Part shown: piece by piece, positions 27,158-36,342 of the stretch
How positions within the stretch are numbered: the stretch's first letter is position 1
How the letters are laid out: the number at the start of each line of letters is the position of its first letter
Source: Deltaproteobacteria bacterium
GTDB taxonomy: Bacteria > Desulfobacterota > B13-G15 > RBG-16-54-18
Direction of reading: 5' to 3'
Length of the DNA: 40,828 nt
Assembly (NCBI GenBank): GCA_019308925.1
Contig: JAFDHG010000012.1
Location: forward strand, 1 to 40,828
The notes under the pieces: generated by a model
Databases searched by the model: none
What the model was told of the DNA's origin: nothing
The model's input: the letters and a program-made list of their open reading frames with translations, nothing else
Made by a program: the position numbers and the translations under genes

Positions 27158-30100
27158 ATGGAGTTATATCGTGCGCATGTACTGATATGTGCGGGGGGTG
27201 CATGCCTTTCTTCAGGGGCGAAGGAGGTAGAGGAGGCCTTGATAAAAGAGATCTCCAAGTGTGGATTGGAAAAGGAGATCAAGGTTGTTGAAACAGGTTG
27301 TGTTGGTTCATGCGAGTTGGGACCGCTCATCATCGTCTATCCTGAGGGGGTCTTCTATCAAAAGCTTACTTCTCAAGATATCCCAGAGATCGTGGAACAA
27401 CATCTTCTTAAGGGGAGAGTGGTAAAACGGCATCTGTTTATCCATCCAGAGACGAGGGAGATGATTCCCTCCTTCCGTCAGATAGATTTCTTCCGGCGTC
27501 AGCAAAAAAATGTGCTGAGGAATTGTGGGGCAATCAACCCCACGGTGATTGAGGAGTATATCGGAAGGGAGGGTTATGGCGCCTTGGCCAAGGTCATCAC
27601 TTCCATGTCTCCAGAGGAGGTGATAGAGGAAATTTTGAACTCAGGTCTCAGGGGTAGGGGAGGGGCAGGGTTTCCCACCGGGTTAAAGTGGAAATTTACC
27701 CGCCAAGGCCCGGGCGAAGAGAAATTCGTCGTCTGCAACGCCGATGAGGGAGACCCTGGGGCCTTTATGGATAGGAGCCTCCTCGAGGGGGACCCCCATT
27801 CTGTCCTAGAGGGGATGGCCATTGCCAGTTACAGCATCGGGGCAAGGCAGGGGTACATCTATGTGCGGGCCGAATACCCCCTGGCCATTGAGAGGCTGGG
27901 TATAGCCATAGGGCAGGCCAGGGAGAGGGGGCTCCTAGGGGAGGGGATCTTGGGGACCGATTTCTCCTTTGATATCGAATTGAGGAAGGGATCCGGTGCC
28001 TTTGTCTGTGGTGAAGAGACGGCCCTAATGATATCCATTGAGGGTAAGAGGGGGATACCCAGGCCGAGACCCCCCTTCCCCGCCCAGCAGGGGCTTTGGG
28101 CAAAACCTACCCTTTTGAACAACGTGGAGACTTACGCCAATATACCCCTCATCATCTTGAAGGGGGCCCAGTGGTATAGCTCTATCGGGACAGAGAGGAG
28201 CAAGGGGACCAAGATCTTCGCCTTGGCCGGTGACATCAACAACACCGGACTGGTAGAAGTGCCCATGGGGATCACCCTTGGTGAGATCGTCTATGATATA
28301 GGGGGTGGTATCCCCAAGGGGAAGAGGTTCAAGGCGGCCCAATCCGGTGGCCCTTCTGGTGGCTGCATCCCCAAAGAGCACCTCAACGTTCCCATGGACT
28401 ATGAATCCCTCCAGGAGCTAGGTGCCATTATGGGCTCTGGGGGGCTTGTCGTCATGGACGAGGATACCTGTATGGTGGATGTGGCGCGTTTCTTCATGGA
28501 ATTTGTCCAGGATGAATCGTGTGGCAAGTGCGTCCCCTGTCGAGAGGGCACAAAGAGGATGTTGCAGATCCTGACGGATATCACCCAGGGTAAGGGGAGG
28601 GAGGGGGATATAGAGCTATTGGAGGAATTGGGCATGCGGATCAAGGACTCGGCCCTCTGTGGGCTGGGGCAGACCGCCCCCAACCCCGTATTGAGCACTA
28701 TCCGCTACTTCAGGGATGAATATGAGGCCCACATTAAGCACAAAAAGTGCCCGGCGGTGGTCTGCAGCGCCCTCTTCAAGGCCCCATGCCAGCATGCCTG
28801 TCCCATTGAACAAGATGTCCCCGGCTATTTAGCCCTGATCGCCGCAGGCAGATTTGATGACGCCCTCGCCCTCATCCGCCAGAAGAACCCCTTCCCCGGG
28901 GTATGTGGCAGGGTGTGCACCCATTACTGTGAATCTAAGTGCCGTAGAGGGCAGTTGGATGAGCCGATTGCCATATCTCAGCTAAAGAGGTTCCCTGCGG
29001 ACTTTCAGCGCAAGAGGAGGATTCAGACAGTCACCTTGATATCCGAGTCTCGGGAGGAGAAGGTGGCGGTCATTGGTTCTGGGCCGGGGGGGTTGACTGC
29101 CGCGCATGATCTGGCAAAAAGAGGGTATAACGTGGCGGTCTTTGAAGAACTCCCGGTGGCCGGGGGTATGATGGCTGTGGGAATACCCGATTACCGGCTC
29201 CCCAAGGATGTGCTGGCTGCAGAGATAAACATGATTGAGAGACTTGGGGTGACGATAAGGACGAATACCCGTGTGGGGAGGGATATCTCCTTTGATGATT
29301 TGAGAAAAAACTACGATGCTATCTTCATCGCTGTCGGTTGCCATGTGAGCCTAGGCTTAGGGGTGGAAGGTGAGGATCTGCACGGGGTATATGGAGGTGC
29401 GGAGTTTCTCCGGGGTATCAATCTTGGGGAGAGGTTGCCGGTGGGTGGGAGGGTCGTTGTGGTAGGTGGCGGTAATGCTGCCATTGACGCTGCCAGGACA
29501 TCGGTGCGTCTTGGTGCTGAGGATGTAGTTATCCTTTATAGGAGGCAGCGGGAGGATATGCCCGCTTCAGACGAAGAAATCGAGGAGGCCCTCGAGGAAG
29601 GGGTGCAGGTCCGCTTTCTGGTGGTCCCCAAGAGGATAGTGGGCCGAGATGGAAAGGTGGCAGCAATGGAGTGTCAAAATATGGGATTGGGGGAGTTTGA
29701 CCGAAGCGGCAGGAGACGTCCTGTTCCGATAGAGGGGTCGGGGTTCACCGTGGATGCGGATACGGTGATTGCTGCCATCGGCCAGGTGGCGAATCTCTCC
29801 TTTTTAGATGGGATTCGTGAACAAATTGCCCCGGGAGGGAGAATAGATATTGACTCTGAGAGCTATCAGACTTCCCTGGAAGGGGTCTTCGCCGGTGGCG
29901 ATGTGGTTACAGGCCCTTGGGATGTGGTCAACGCCATCGCAGCTGGGCACAGGGCCGCGGAGGAGATCGACAGATATCTCAGGTTAAAGAAGGGGGAGCC
30001 TCCATGGAGGGAGGAGATGGCCAAATTCGAGATACCCATTGAGATCGAGGAAGAGGTGGTGGAGCGGCCAAGGGTGAAGATGCCTATGCTCTCACCGGAA

Positions 30101-30202
30101 GAGAGGAAGGTGAACTTCCAAGAAGTGGAATTGGGATATGCTGAGAGGATGGCGATGGAGGAGGCCAGGCGCTGTCTTCGCTGTGATCTGGAGATCGATT
30201 AA
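27158..30202 (+). CDS. NuoF/HylB-like flavoprotein fused to a GltD/NfnB-like oxidoreductase
   Basis: This 1014-residue fusion contains several modules. Residues 1-95 are a thioredoxin-like 2Fe-2S domain (ICAGGACLSSG, TGCVGSCELGP). From about 100 to 520 it is NuoF: FMN/NADH site GRGGAGFPTG (about 165), NADEGDPGAFMDR, and the 4Fe-4S motif ESCGKCVPC (about 453) with CGLGQTAP. From about 540 to 1014 it is GltD-like: APCQHACPIEQD, VCTHYCESKCRR, FAD motif VAVIGSGPGG (about 635), NAD(P)H motif VVVVGGGN (about 766) and AGGDVVTGP. Having both FMN/NADH and FAD/NAD(P)H sites in one chain suits flavin-based bifurcation or transhydrogenation beside FdhA; this is inference from architecture. Confidence 0.9.
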   Translation: MELYRAHVLICAGGACLSSGAKEVEEALIKEISKCGLEKEIKVVETGCVGSCELGPLIIVYPEGVFYQKLTSQDIPEIVEQHLLKGRVVKRHLFIHPETREMIPSFRQIDFFRRQQKNVLRNCGAINPTVIEEYIGREGYGALAKVITSMSPEEVIEEILNSGLRGRGGAGFPTGLKWKFTRQGPGEEKFVVCNADEGDPGAFMDRSLLEGDPHSVLEGMAIASYSIGARQGYIYVRAEYPLAIERLGIAIGQARERGLLGEGILGTDFSFDIELRKGSGAFVCGEETALMISIEGKRGIPRPRPPFPAQQGLWAKPTLLNNVETYANIPLIILKGAQWYSSIGTERSKGTKIFALAGDINNTGLVEVPMGITLGEIVYDIGGGIPKGKRFKAAQSGGPSGGCIPKEHLNVPMDYESLQELGAIMGSGGLVVMDEDTCMVDVARFFMEFVQDESCGKCVPCREGTKRMLQILTDITQGKGREGDIELLEELGMRIKDSALCGLGQTAPNPVLSTIRYFRDEYEAHIKHKKCPAVVCSALFKAPCQHACPIEQDVPGYLALIAAGRFDDALALIRQKNPFPGVCGRVCTHYCESKCRRGQLDEPIAISQLKRFPADFQRKRRIQTVTLISESREEKVAVIGSGPGGLTAAHDLAKRGYNVAVFEELPVAGGMMAVGIPDYRLPKDVLAAEINMIERLGVTIRTNTRVGRDISFDDLRKNYDAIFIAVGCHVSLGLGVEGEDLHGVYGGAEFLRGINLGERLPVGGRVVVVGGGNAAIDAARTSVRLGAEDVVILYRRQREDMPASDEEIEEALEEGVQVRFLVVPKRIVGRDGKVAAMECQNMGLGEFDRSGRRRPVPIEGSGFTVDADTVIAAIGQVANLSFLDGIREQIAPGGRIDIDSESYQTSLEGVFAGGDVVTGPWDVVNAIAAGHRAAEEIDRYLRLKKGEPPWREEMAKFEIPIEIEEEVVERPRVKMPMLSPEERKVNFQEVELGYAERMAMEEARRCLRCDLEID

Positions 30203-30217
30203 AAGGAGGGCCAAAGG

Positions 30218-32917
30218 ATGAGTCAGGTAACAATTACCATAGACGGTAAGGAAATTAAAACGGACAAGGGGAAAACCATTCTTGAGGTCTGCCAGGACAA
30301 CGGCATCCATATCCCTACGCTTTGTTATCACCCCCGGCTTCCAGTGGTAGGGGCATGCCGAATATGTGTGGTAGAGGTGGAGGGGGCACGGACACTTATG
30401 ACTGCCTGCACCACCCCTGTTGATAGGGATGGAATGGTAATCCACACGAACAGTGAGAGGGTCCTGGCAGCCAGGAAAATGGTGGTAGAGCTCCTTTTGG
30501 CCAGTGGTAAACACGACTGTCTCACCTGCGAGTCTAACGGGAGGTGTGAGCTCCAAGACCTTGCCTATGAGCTAGAGGTAGAGAGTCCCCGCTTTCCCGT
30601 TGATCCTCCAGAGTACCCAATTGATGATTCTAACCCTATGATCTTGAGGGATCTCAATAAGTGTGTCCTCTGTGGGCGTTGTGTACGGGCGTGCAATGAG
30701 GTGCAGGTGAACCGGGTGATCGACTTTGGCTACAGGGGGGCAAGGACGAAGATCGTCACCGCTTATGATAGAGACTATGCGGAGTCCAACTGCGTGTTTT
30801 GCGGTGAGTGCGTGCAGGTCTGCCCTGTAGGGGCACTGACCGAACGAAAGGCCAGATTTGCCGGCAGGCCCTGGGATATTAAACGTGTTCCCACCACCTG
30901 CGCCTATTGCGGGACAGGTTGCACCTTAGACCTCAATATCGTCGATGGAAGGGTGGTCAAGATCACGGGCAACGAGGAGGGGGTGGTGAACAAGGGGAGC
31001 CTCTGTGTAAAGGGGAGGTTTGGCCACGACTTCATACACCACGAAGATCGTTTGGCCAAACCCCTGATCAAGGAAGATGGCAGCTTCCGGGAGGCCTCCT
31101 GGGATAAGGCCTTAGGTCTGGTGGCCGATAGGTTTGCCCAGATTAGGACCAAGCATGGTCCGGATAGCATTGCTGCCCTCAGCTCAGCCCGCTGCACCAA
31201 TGAGGAAAACTACCTGATGCAGAAGTTTATGAGGGCGGTGATCGGGACCAATAACGTCGACCACTGCGCACGGCTTTGACACTCGGTTACGGTGGCAGGT
31301 CTTGCCGCCGCCTTTGGCAGTGGTGCTATGACCAATTCTCTAGTGGACATCTACAAGAGCGATGTATTGTTCCTTATCGGGAGCAACACCACGGAGAACC
31401 ACCCTGTGGTAGCCATCAAGATGAAACAGGCGATCACCAAGCTGGGGGCCAAGTTGATTGTGGCTGATCCACGTGCGATTGAGATGGCCCGCTTTGCCCA
31501 CATCTGGCTCCGCCATACCCCTGGTACAGACGTCGCCTTGCTCAATGGAATGATGCACATCATCATCGAGGAGGCACTCTACGGTGAGGAATATGTGGCG
31601 AATAGGACTGAGGGCTTCGAGGAGATGAGGGAAGTGTTGCGGCGCTATACCCCGGAGTTTGTGGAGGGGATTACGGGAGTACCCCAAGATGATCTGCGCC
31701 GAGCTGCTTGCCTCTATGCGCAGGCCCAGCGGGCCTCCATCTTTTACGCCATGGGGATCACCCAGCACATCACCGGCACTGACAACGTCAAGTCCCTGGC
31801 CAATCTGGCCATGCTGTGCGGCAATGTGGGGATTGAGGGAGGGGGTGTGAACCCCCTCAGAGGGCAGAGCAATGTGCAGGGGGCCTGTGACTTGGGGGCC
31901 TTGCCTAATGTTTTTCCCGCTTATCAGGCCGTGACCGTTGAGGAGGCCCGCAGGAGATTTGAGGAGGCCTGGGGGGTCAAGGGACTTCCCTCTGAGCCAG
32001 GCCTCACCCTGGTGGAGATGACGACTGCGGCTGCCAAAGGGGAACTTAAGGGCCTCTACATAATGGGTGAGAACCCCATGGTGAGCGACCCCGATCTGAG
32101 ACACGTAGAGGAGGGATTGAGAGGCCTCGATTTTCTGGTAGTCCAAGACATCTTTCTGACGGAGACGGCTCAATTGGCCGATGTGGTGCTGCCTGCCGCC
32201 TCCTTTGCTGAGAAAGATGGTACCTTTACCAACACCGAGCGCAGGGTCCAGCGGGTTTGCAAGGGGGTTCAGCCTCCAGGGGAGGCACGGGCCGACTGGG
32301 AGATAATCGCCGATCTCGCTACCCGTATGGGCTATGAGATGAGGTATCGTTCGGCCGAGGAGATCTTTGCTGAGATCGCCCAGGTAACCCCCAGCTACGC
32401 CGGCATAAGCTATAAGAGGTTGAAAAAAGAAGGGGGGATCCAATGGCCATGTCCCACCCCTGATCACCCTGGGACCCCTTATCTCCATAAGGACAAGTTC
32501 GTCAGGGGTAAGGGGCTCTTTCATTCCATTGAATTTATCCCGCCGGCGGAACTGCCGGATAAGGAGTATCCTTTACTCCTTACCACAGGACGGGTCCTCT
32601 ATCACTTTCATACCGGGACCATGACACGCAGGGATGAGGGTCTGAACTTCCGGTATCCCAAAGGTTATATGGAGGTCCATCCAGTAGATGCCTATGAGTT
32701 GGGAATTGAGGATGGAGAGATAGTGCAGGTTGCCTCCCGCAGGGGACAGATCGAGATTCCGGTGATGGTGACCCCCAAATCTCCCCAGGGGACGGTCTTT
32801 ATCCCCTTTCACTTCTTTGAGGCAGCGGCCAACCGACTCACCAATCCAGCGTTTGATCCCATCGGCAAGATCCCCGAGTACAAGGTGTGTGCCGTAAAGG
32901 TGGAAAAACTGGGCTAG
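30218..32917 (+). CDS. fdhA: NAD-type formate dehydrogenase alpha subunit, selenocysteine-containing
   Basis: FdhA oxidises formate (or reduces CO2) at a Mo/W-bis-molybdopterin site. It is 899 residues with one in-frame TGA (codon 354) read as Sec in VDHCARL-U-HSVTVAGL, the classic FDH motif. Before it come NuoG-like Fe-S domains: 2Fe-2S CYHPRLPVVGACRIC, CLTCESNGRCELQ, 4Fe-4S CVLCGRCVRAC and CVFCGECVQVCPVGAL, and the proximal 4Fe-4S TTCAYCGTGC...LCVKG. After it come the molybdopterin domains, ending FDPIGKIPEYK. The NuoG-like arm shows that it docks to NuoE/NuoF partners, which are encoded on both sides. It is cytoplasmic: no Tat signal. Confidence 0.96.
31277..31279 (+). other. Selenocysteine codon (UGA) of fdhA
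   Basis: TGA sits at the active-site position between CARL and HS, where FDH has Sec or Cys. The frame continues as FDH without a break. It is followed at the canonical distance by a strong SECIS. Confidence 0.95.
31291..31309 (+). promoter_or_regulatory. Bacterial SECIS hairpin in fdhA
   Basis: GGTGGCA (31291-31297) pairs with TGCCGCC (31303-31309) around the loop GGTCT. The loop begins 18 bases after the UGA. Loop sequence and spacing equal those I recall for the E. coli fdhF SECIS bound by SelB. This implies selA, selB, selC and selD elsewhere in the genome. Confidence 0.92.
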
Positions 32918-32929
32918 GAGGGTGAAGGG

Positions 32930-33385
32930 ATGTGGGAAGAGGACATAGAAGAGATCATCCAAAGGTATAGGGGGGTCTCAGGCGGGCTGATGCCAGCCCT
33001 GCATGAGCTCCAAGGGCTATGTGGAAATTATCTCCCTGAGGAAGCGGTCAAGAGGTTGGCCGAGGGTTTGAACGTCTCCTTTAGTCAGGCCTATGGGGTG
33101 GCCACCTTTTACACCATGTTCTCGGTGGCACCCAGAGGCAAAAACATCATCAGGGTCTGTGAAAGTCCCCCTTGTCATCTGATGGGTGCCGAGAGCATCA
33201 TCGAGATAGTGGAGGATGAATTGGGGGTAAGAGTCGGTGAGACCACCCCCGATGGGCGGTTTACCTTAGAGTTGACGAGTTGTATTGGGGTCTGCGGGGT
33301 GGCCCCCGCTATAATGATAAATGAAGAGGTCTACGGGAACCTCACCAGAGATAAGATTCCGGAGATATTGAAAAAGTATAGGTGA
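32930..33385 (+). CDS. NuoE/HylC-like 2Fe-2S subunit (second copy)
   Basis: This 151-residue NuoE-like protein has an N-terminal helical domain (FSQAYGVATFYTMFS) and four ligand Cys in CESPPC and CIGVC. It lies 12 bases after fdhA and one base before the open frame of the next NuoF. It forms a second NuoE/NuoF pair, distinct from the first, so the complex may have two flavoprotein branches, or two alternative complexes may share FdhA. Confidence 0.9.
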   Translation: MWEEDIEEIIQRYRGVSGGLMPALHELQGLCGNYLPEEAVKRLAEGLNVSFSQAYGVATFYTMFSVAPRGKNIIRVCESPPCHLMGAESIIEIVEDELGVRVGETTPDGRFTLELTSCIGVCGVAPAIMINEEVYGNLTRDKIPEILKKYR

Positions 33386-33401
33386 GATGAAGGAGGCGAA
33401 G

Positions 33402-35012
33402 ATGGCCTTTTACCGAGCCCATGTCCTTATTACCATGGATTCCCAGAGTGTCCTCATGGGGGCCCATACAGTAAAGGGGAAGCTACAGAGGCGGATAGAG
33501 GAACTGGGATTACAGGATGAGGTCAAGGTGATAGATACCGGGAACCTGGGCCTCACAGGGATGGGTGTCGTCTTGGTGGTATATCCAGAGGGGGTCTATT
33601 ATGTAAACGTCACCCCCAAGGACGCCGAGCTGATCGCAGAAGAGCACCTCCTCAAGGGGAGGGTGGTAAAAGGCCTCCTCTATGAGGCCAAGGTACCACC
33701 AGAGGTGGCGACCCTATGGAGGAGAAAGGCAGCGGAGAGGGTAGTCCTGAAGAACTGCGGCGTTATTAACCCTGATTCCGTTGAAGAGTACATCGCCCAA
33801 GATGGATATGAGGCCTTGGGGAGGGCCCTTACGGAGATGACCCCGGAGGAAGTGGTGGAGGTGGTAAAGGGATCTGGTTTGAGGGGCAGAGGTGGGGCGG
33901 GCTTCCCCACCGGCCTGAAATGGAGTTTCACCCTGCCGATAAAAGAAGAAGAGAAATACATGATCTGCAATGCCGATGAAGGGGAACCGGGCACATTTAA
34001 AGACCGCCTCATCCTGGAAGGGGATCCCCATCGTATCATTGAGGGGATGACCATTGCCGCCTATGCCATAGGGGCGCACAAAGGCTACATTTACATCAGG
34101 GGTGAATATACCCTTTCCATCCGACGCCTCATGCAGTCCCTTGAACAGGCCAGAGAGATGGGTTTTCTGGGTAGGGATGTCTTCGATTCAGGTTTCGATT
34201 TCGACATCGAGATTCGCACTGGCGCTGGGGCCTATATCTGTGGCGAGGAGACGGCCCTCATCGAATCCATAGAAGGGCATCGGGGTTATCCCAGGTTTAG
34301 GCCCCCTTTTCCTGGTGTAGTAGGGCTCTGGGGCAAGCCTACGGTGGTCAACAATGTGGAGACCCTGGCCAATGTCCCTCCCATCATCCTCAAAGGGCCA
34401 GAATGGTTTAAGTCCTTGGGGAATGAGCGCTGTTCAGGTACCAAGGTCTACACCATGTTGGGGCATATCAACAACGCTGGCCTCATAGAGGTCCCCATGG
34501 GGATCACCTTGAGGGAGGTGATCGCCGACTATGGCGGCGGGATGCGGGAAGGGAAGGGCTTCAAACTGGCCCAGACAGGGGGGACAGCAGGGGGTTGTGT
34601 ATCCCAAGAGCTCCTCGATGTCCCCATGGACTATGATTCTATGGCAGAGGCAGGGACCTCGCTAGGGTCCGGTGCCCTCCTGATCATGGACGAGACCACC
34701 TGTGTGGTGGATATGGTCAAGTCCTTTGTCAAATTCTTCAGGCATGAATCGTGCGGACAGTGTACCCCCTGCCGAGAGGGGACCCACCGCCTCTATGAGT
34801 TGATGGATAAGATATCTCAGGGCAAGGGCGGCCAGGAGGCCATCGACCTTCTCGAGGAAACAGCCCAAGTGATGGCCGAGACCTCGCTGTGCGCCTTGGG
34901 CCAGTCACCCATGGTGTCTATCAGCACCTCCTTGCGCTTTTTTCGCGATGAATACCTCGCCCATGCAATAGAAGGGAGGTGCCCCACCGGGGTGTGTCGG
35001 ATGGGGGAATAG
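33402..35012 (+). CDS. NuoF/HylB-like flavoprotein (second copy) with Cys-less N-terminal domain
   Basis: The product is 536 residues from ATG 33402, preferred because AAGGAGG lies just before it; an ATG 15 bases upstream precedes that site. The NuoF core is intact: GRGGAGFPTG (about 165), NADEGEPGTFKDR, ICGEETALIESIEG, 4Fe-4S ESCGQCTPC (about 449) and CALGQSP. The N-terminal thioredoxin-like domain, similar to that of the first NuoF, has lost all four cluster Cys (Thr11 and Ser16, then TGNLGLTG in place of TGCVGSC). There is no GltD domain and no extra C-terminal ferredoxin domain. It is the last gene of the cluster. Confidence 0.9.
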   Translation: MAFYRAHVLITMDSQSVLMGAHTVKGKLQRRIEELGLQDEVKVIDTGNLGLTGMGVVLVVYPEGVYYVNVTPKDAELIAEEHLLKGRVVKGLLYEAKVPPEVATLWRRKAAERVVLKNCGVINPDSVEEYIAQDGYEALGRALTEMTPEEVVEVVKGSGLRGRGGAGFPTGLKWSFTLPIKEEEKYMICNADEGEPGTFKDRLILEGDPHRIIEGMTIAAYAIGAHKGYIYIRGEYTLSIRRLMQSLEQAREMGFLGRDVFDSGFDFDIEIRTGAGAYICGEETALIESIEGHRGYPRFRPPFPGVVGLWGKPTVVNNVETLANVPPIILKGPEWFKSLGNERCSGTKVYTMLGHINNAGLIEVPMGITLREVIADYGGGMREGKGFKLAQTGGTAGGCVSQELLDVPMDYDSMAEAGTSLGSGALLIMDETTCVVDMVKSFVKFFRHESCGQCTPCREGTHRLYELMDKISQGKGGQEAIDLLEETAQVMAETSLCALGQSPMVSISTSLRFFRDEYLAHAIEGRCPTGVCRMGE

Positions 35013-35034
35013 GCTATGCTCTTTAGGGGAAAAA

Positions 35035-35055
35035 GAGGGACGTCCATTTGTAAAT
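35035..35055 (+). repeat. Left terminal inverted repeat of the RAYT-like element
   Basis: 21 bases, perfect inverted match to 36110-36130. It lies 23 bases after the stop of the second NuoF gene. Confidence 0.85.
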
Positions 35056-35058
35056 TAG

Positions 35059-35087
35059 TTGACAGTTTACTATATTGATAATATTAT
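35059..35087 (+). promoter_or_regulatory. Promoter of the transposase gene
   Basis: TTGACA (35059-35064) and TATTAT (35082-35087) are separated by exactly 17 bases, near consensus. The predicted start point falls at about 35094, right at the ATG 35095, so the transcript would be leaderless or nearly so. Confidence 0.6.
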
Positions 35088-35094
35088 ATGTCTT

Positions 35095-36102
35095 ATGCCA
35101 CGATCAGCCAGATTGGATGCACCAGGTGTATTGCACCACGTCATTATACGGGGAATAGAACGTAAGAAGATATTCAGAGATAATAAGGACCGCGACAATC
35201 TTCTTGAGCGGCTCAGCGAACTGGTGTCTAAGACCAGTACTAGCTGTTATGCATGGGCACTCATGTCCAATCACGCTCATTTTCTCCTTCGGACAGGAGA
35301 GGTGGGATTATCGACTCTCATGAGGAGACTGCTTACAGGATATGCAGTGAGTTTTAACCGAAGGTACAAGAGGCACGGTCAGCTTTTCCAAAACCGATAC
35401 AAATCCATTATCTGCCAAGAAGATATCTATCTCAAGGAATTGGTTCGTTATATCCATCTAAATCCCTTAAGGGCGAAGGTCGTCTCTGATATCTCTGGGC
35501 TTAACAGATATCCTTACTGTGGTCACAGTGTGCTGCTGGGTAATAGAGAACAGGGGTGGCAGGATACAGAATATGTGTTATCTTATTTTGGCAGTAAGAG
35601 AGGTGAAGCGAGGAAGCGGTATATTGGTTATATGGAACAAGGGATAGCGCAAGGCAGGAGGCCGGAGTTGGTCGGAGGTGGTTTGATTCGGAGCCTTGGT
35701 GGGTGGGACGAAGTCAAAAAGGTGCGCTTGAGGGGGCATAATCGACTCAAAAGTGATTAGCGGATACTGGGTGAGAGCGATTTTGTTACGCAAGTTCTGG
35801 CTCAGGCCGATGAAAAGTACACTCGTCAGTATGAATTAAGGCGCTTGGGATATGATCTTGAATGGGTTGAGCAGAGAGTTGCTGCGATATACGGGATTGA
35901 TAAGGAAGAACTTTACTTAAAGGGGCGTCAGAAGAAGCGAGCAGAGGCGAGGAGTCTGCTCCTTTACTGGGCGGTTCGAGAATTAGGGATCAGTGGGACT
36001 TCTTTGGCGAAGCGGTTCGAGATGAGCCAGCCAGGGATTGTCTATGCAGTAAACAGAGGGGAAAAAATAGTCAGAGAGAGAAACTACCGATTGTTAGAAT
36101 GA
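35095..36102 (+). pseudogene. REP-associated tyrosine transposase (Y1, HUH) interrupted by TAG
   Basis: From ATG 35095 the frame reads as a Y1 transposase: MPRSARLDAPGVLHHVIIRG, the HUH motif SNHAHFLL (His60, His62), FNRRYKRHGQLFQNRYKS and YIHLNPLRAKVV. It meets TAG at 35758-35760 (codon 222) and continues in the same frame for 114 codons as the usual C-terminal part, ending in a DnaA-domain-IV-like helix-turn-helix (GRQKKRAEARSLL, AVRELGISGTSLAKRF, MSQPGIVYAV). So one nonsense change separates catalytic and DNA-binding domains. The enzyme is probably inactive, unless the TAG is suppressed or two separate chains are made. Confidence 0.82.
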
Positions 36103-36109
36103 ATTACCT

Positions 36110-36130
36110 ATTTACAAATGGACGTCCCTC
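36110..36130 (-). repeat. Right terminal inverted repeat of the RAYT-like element
   Basis: Exact reverse complement of 35035-35055. Just after it a 14-base unit CCTCCTTTTGTTCC is repeated twice in tandem (36127-36154). Confidence 0.85.
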
Positions 36131-36155
36131 CTTTTGTTCCCCTCCTTTTGTTCCC

Positions 36156-36332
36156 CGAAATGGAAAACCAGTTGCTGTGTTGGTTTCGCTTGAGGATGAA
36201 GGTGAGATAGAACGTATGGTTTTGGCCTATTCCCCCAAATTCCAAAGCATTCTGCAAGCTGCCAAGCGACAAATTCGAGAGGAGGGTGGCATCAAGCACG
36301 AAGACTTCTGGCAAGAGATGGAGGAGCTTTAA
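36156..36332 (+). pseudogene. 5'-truncated Phd/YefM-type antitoxin remnant
   Basis: The frame ending at TAA 36330-36332 contains RNGKPVAVLVSLEDEGEIER, which resembles the core of Phd/YefM antitoxins (NGKPVAVLVS-D). A polar C-terminal helix of the toxin-binding type follows (IREEGGIKHEDFWQEMEEL). The normal N-terminal DNA-binding start (a Met about 25 residues before this core) is missing. The frame instead runs back into the tandem repeat and inverted repeat of the mobile element. Insertion of that element probably removed the N-terminus. No full toxin gene is seen after it. Confidence 0.5.
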
Positions 36333-36342
36333 GGGGACATCC
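36331..36342 (+). repeat. Left arm of a second inverted-repeat pair
   Basis: AAGGGGACATCC is the exact reverse complement of 36964-36975. It shares GGGAC(A/G)TCC with the 21-bp repeats of the adjacent element. Confidence 0.55.

Larger units (their letters stand above)
35035..36130 (+). mobile_element. IS200/RAYT-like element bounded by perfect 21-bp inverted repeats
   Basis: GAGGGACGTCCATTTGTAAAT (35035-35055) recurs as its exact reverse complement at 36110-36130. Between the repeats lie a promoter and one broken transposase gene. The repeat contains the palindrome GGACGTCC. This is compatible with REP-type palindromes mobilised by a RAYT transposase. The segment is richer in A+T than its flanks, which suggests later arrival. 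Confidence 0.75.

Noticed and set aside
31340-32524. Long minus-strand frame of 394 codons opposite fdhA
   Set aside because: It lies entirely antisense to conserved FDH coding sequence and has no recognisable motif; a shadow of codon bias.
35758-35760. TAG in the transposase as a pyrrolysine codon
   Set aside because: No pyl genes are in the window, and the position is not a known Pyl site. A nonsense change in a mobile element is simpler.
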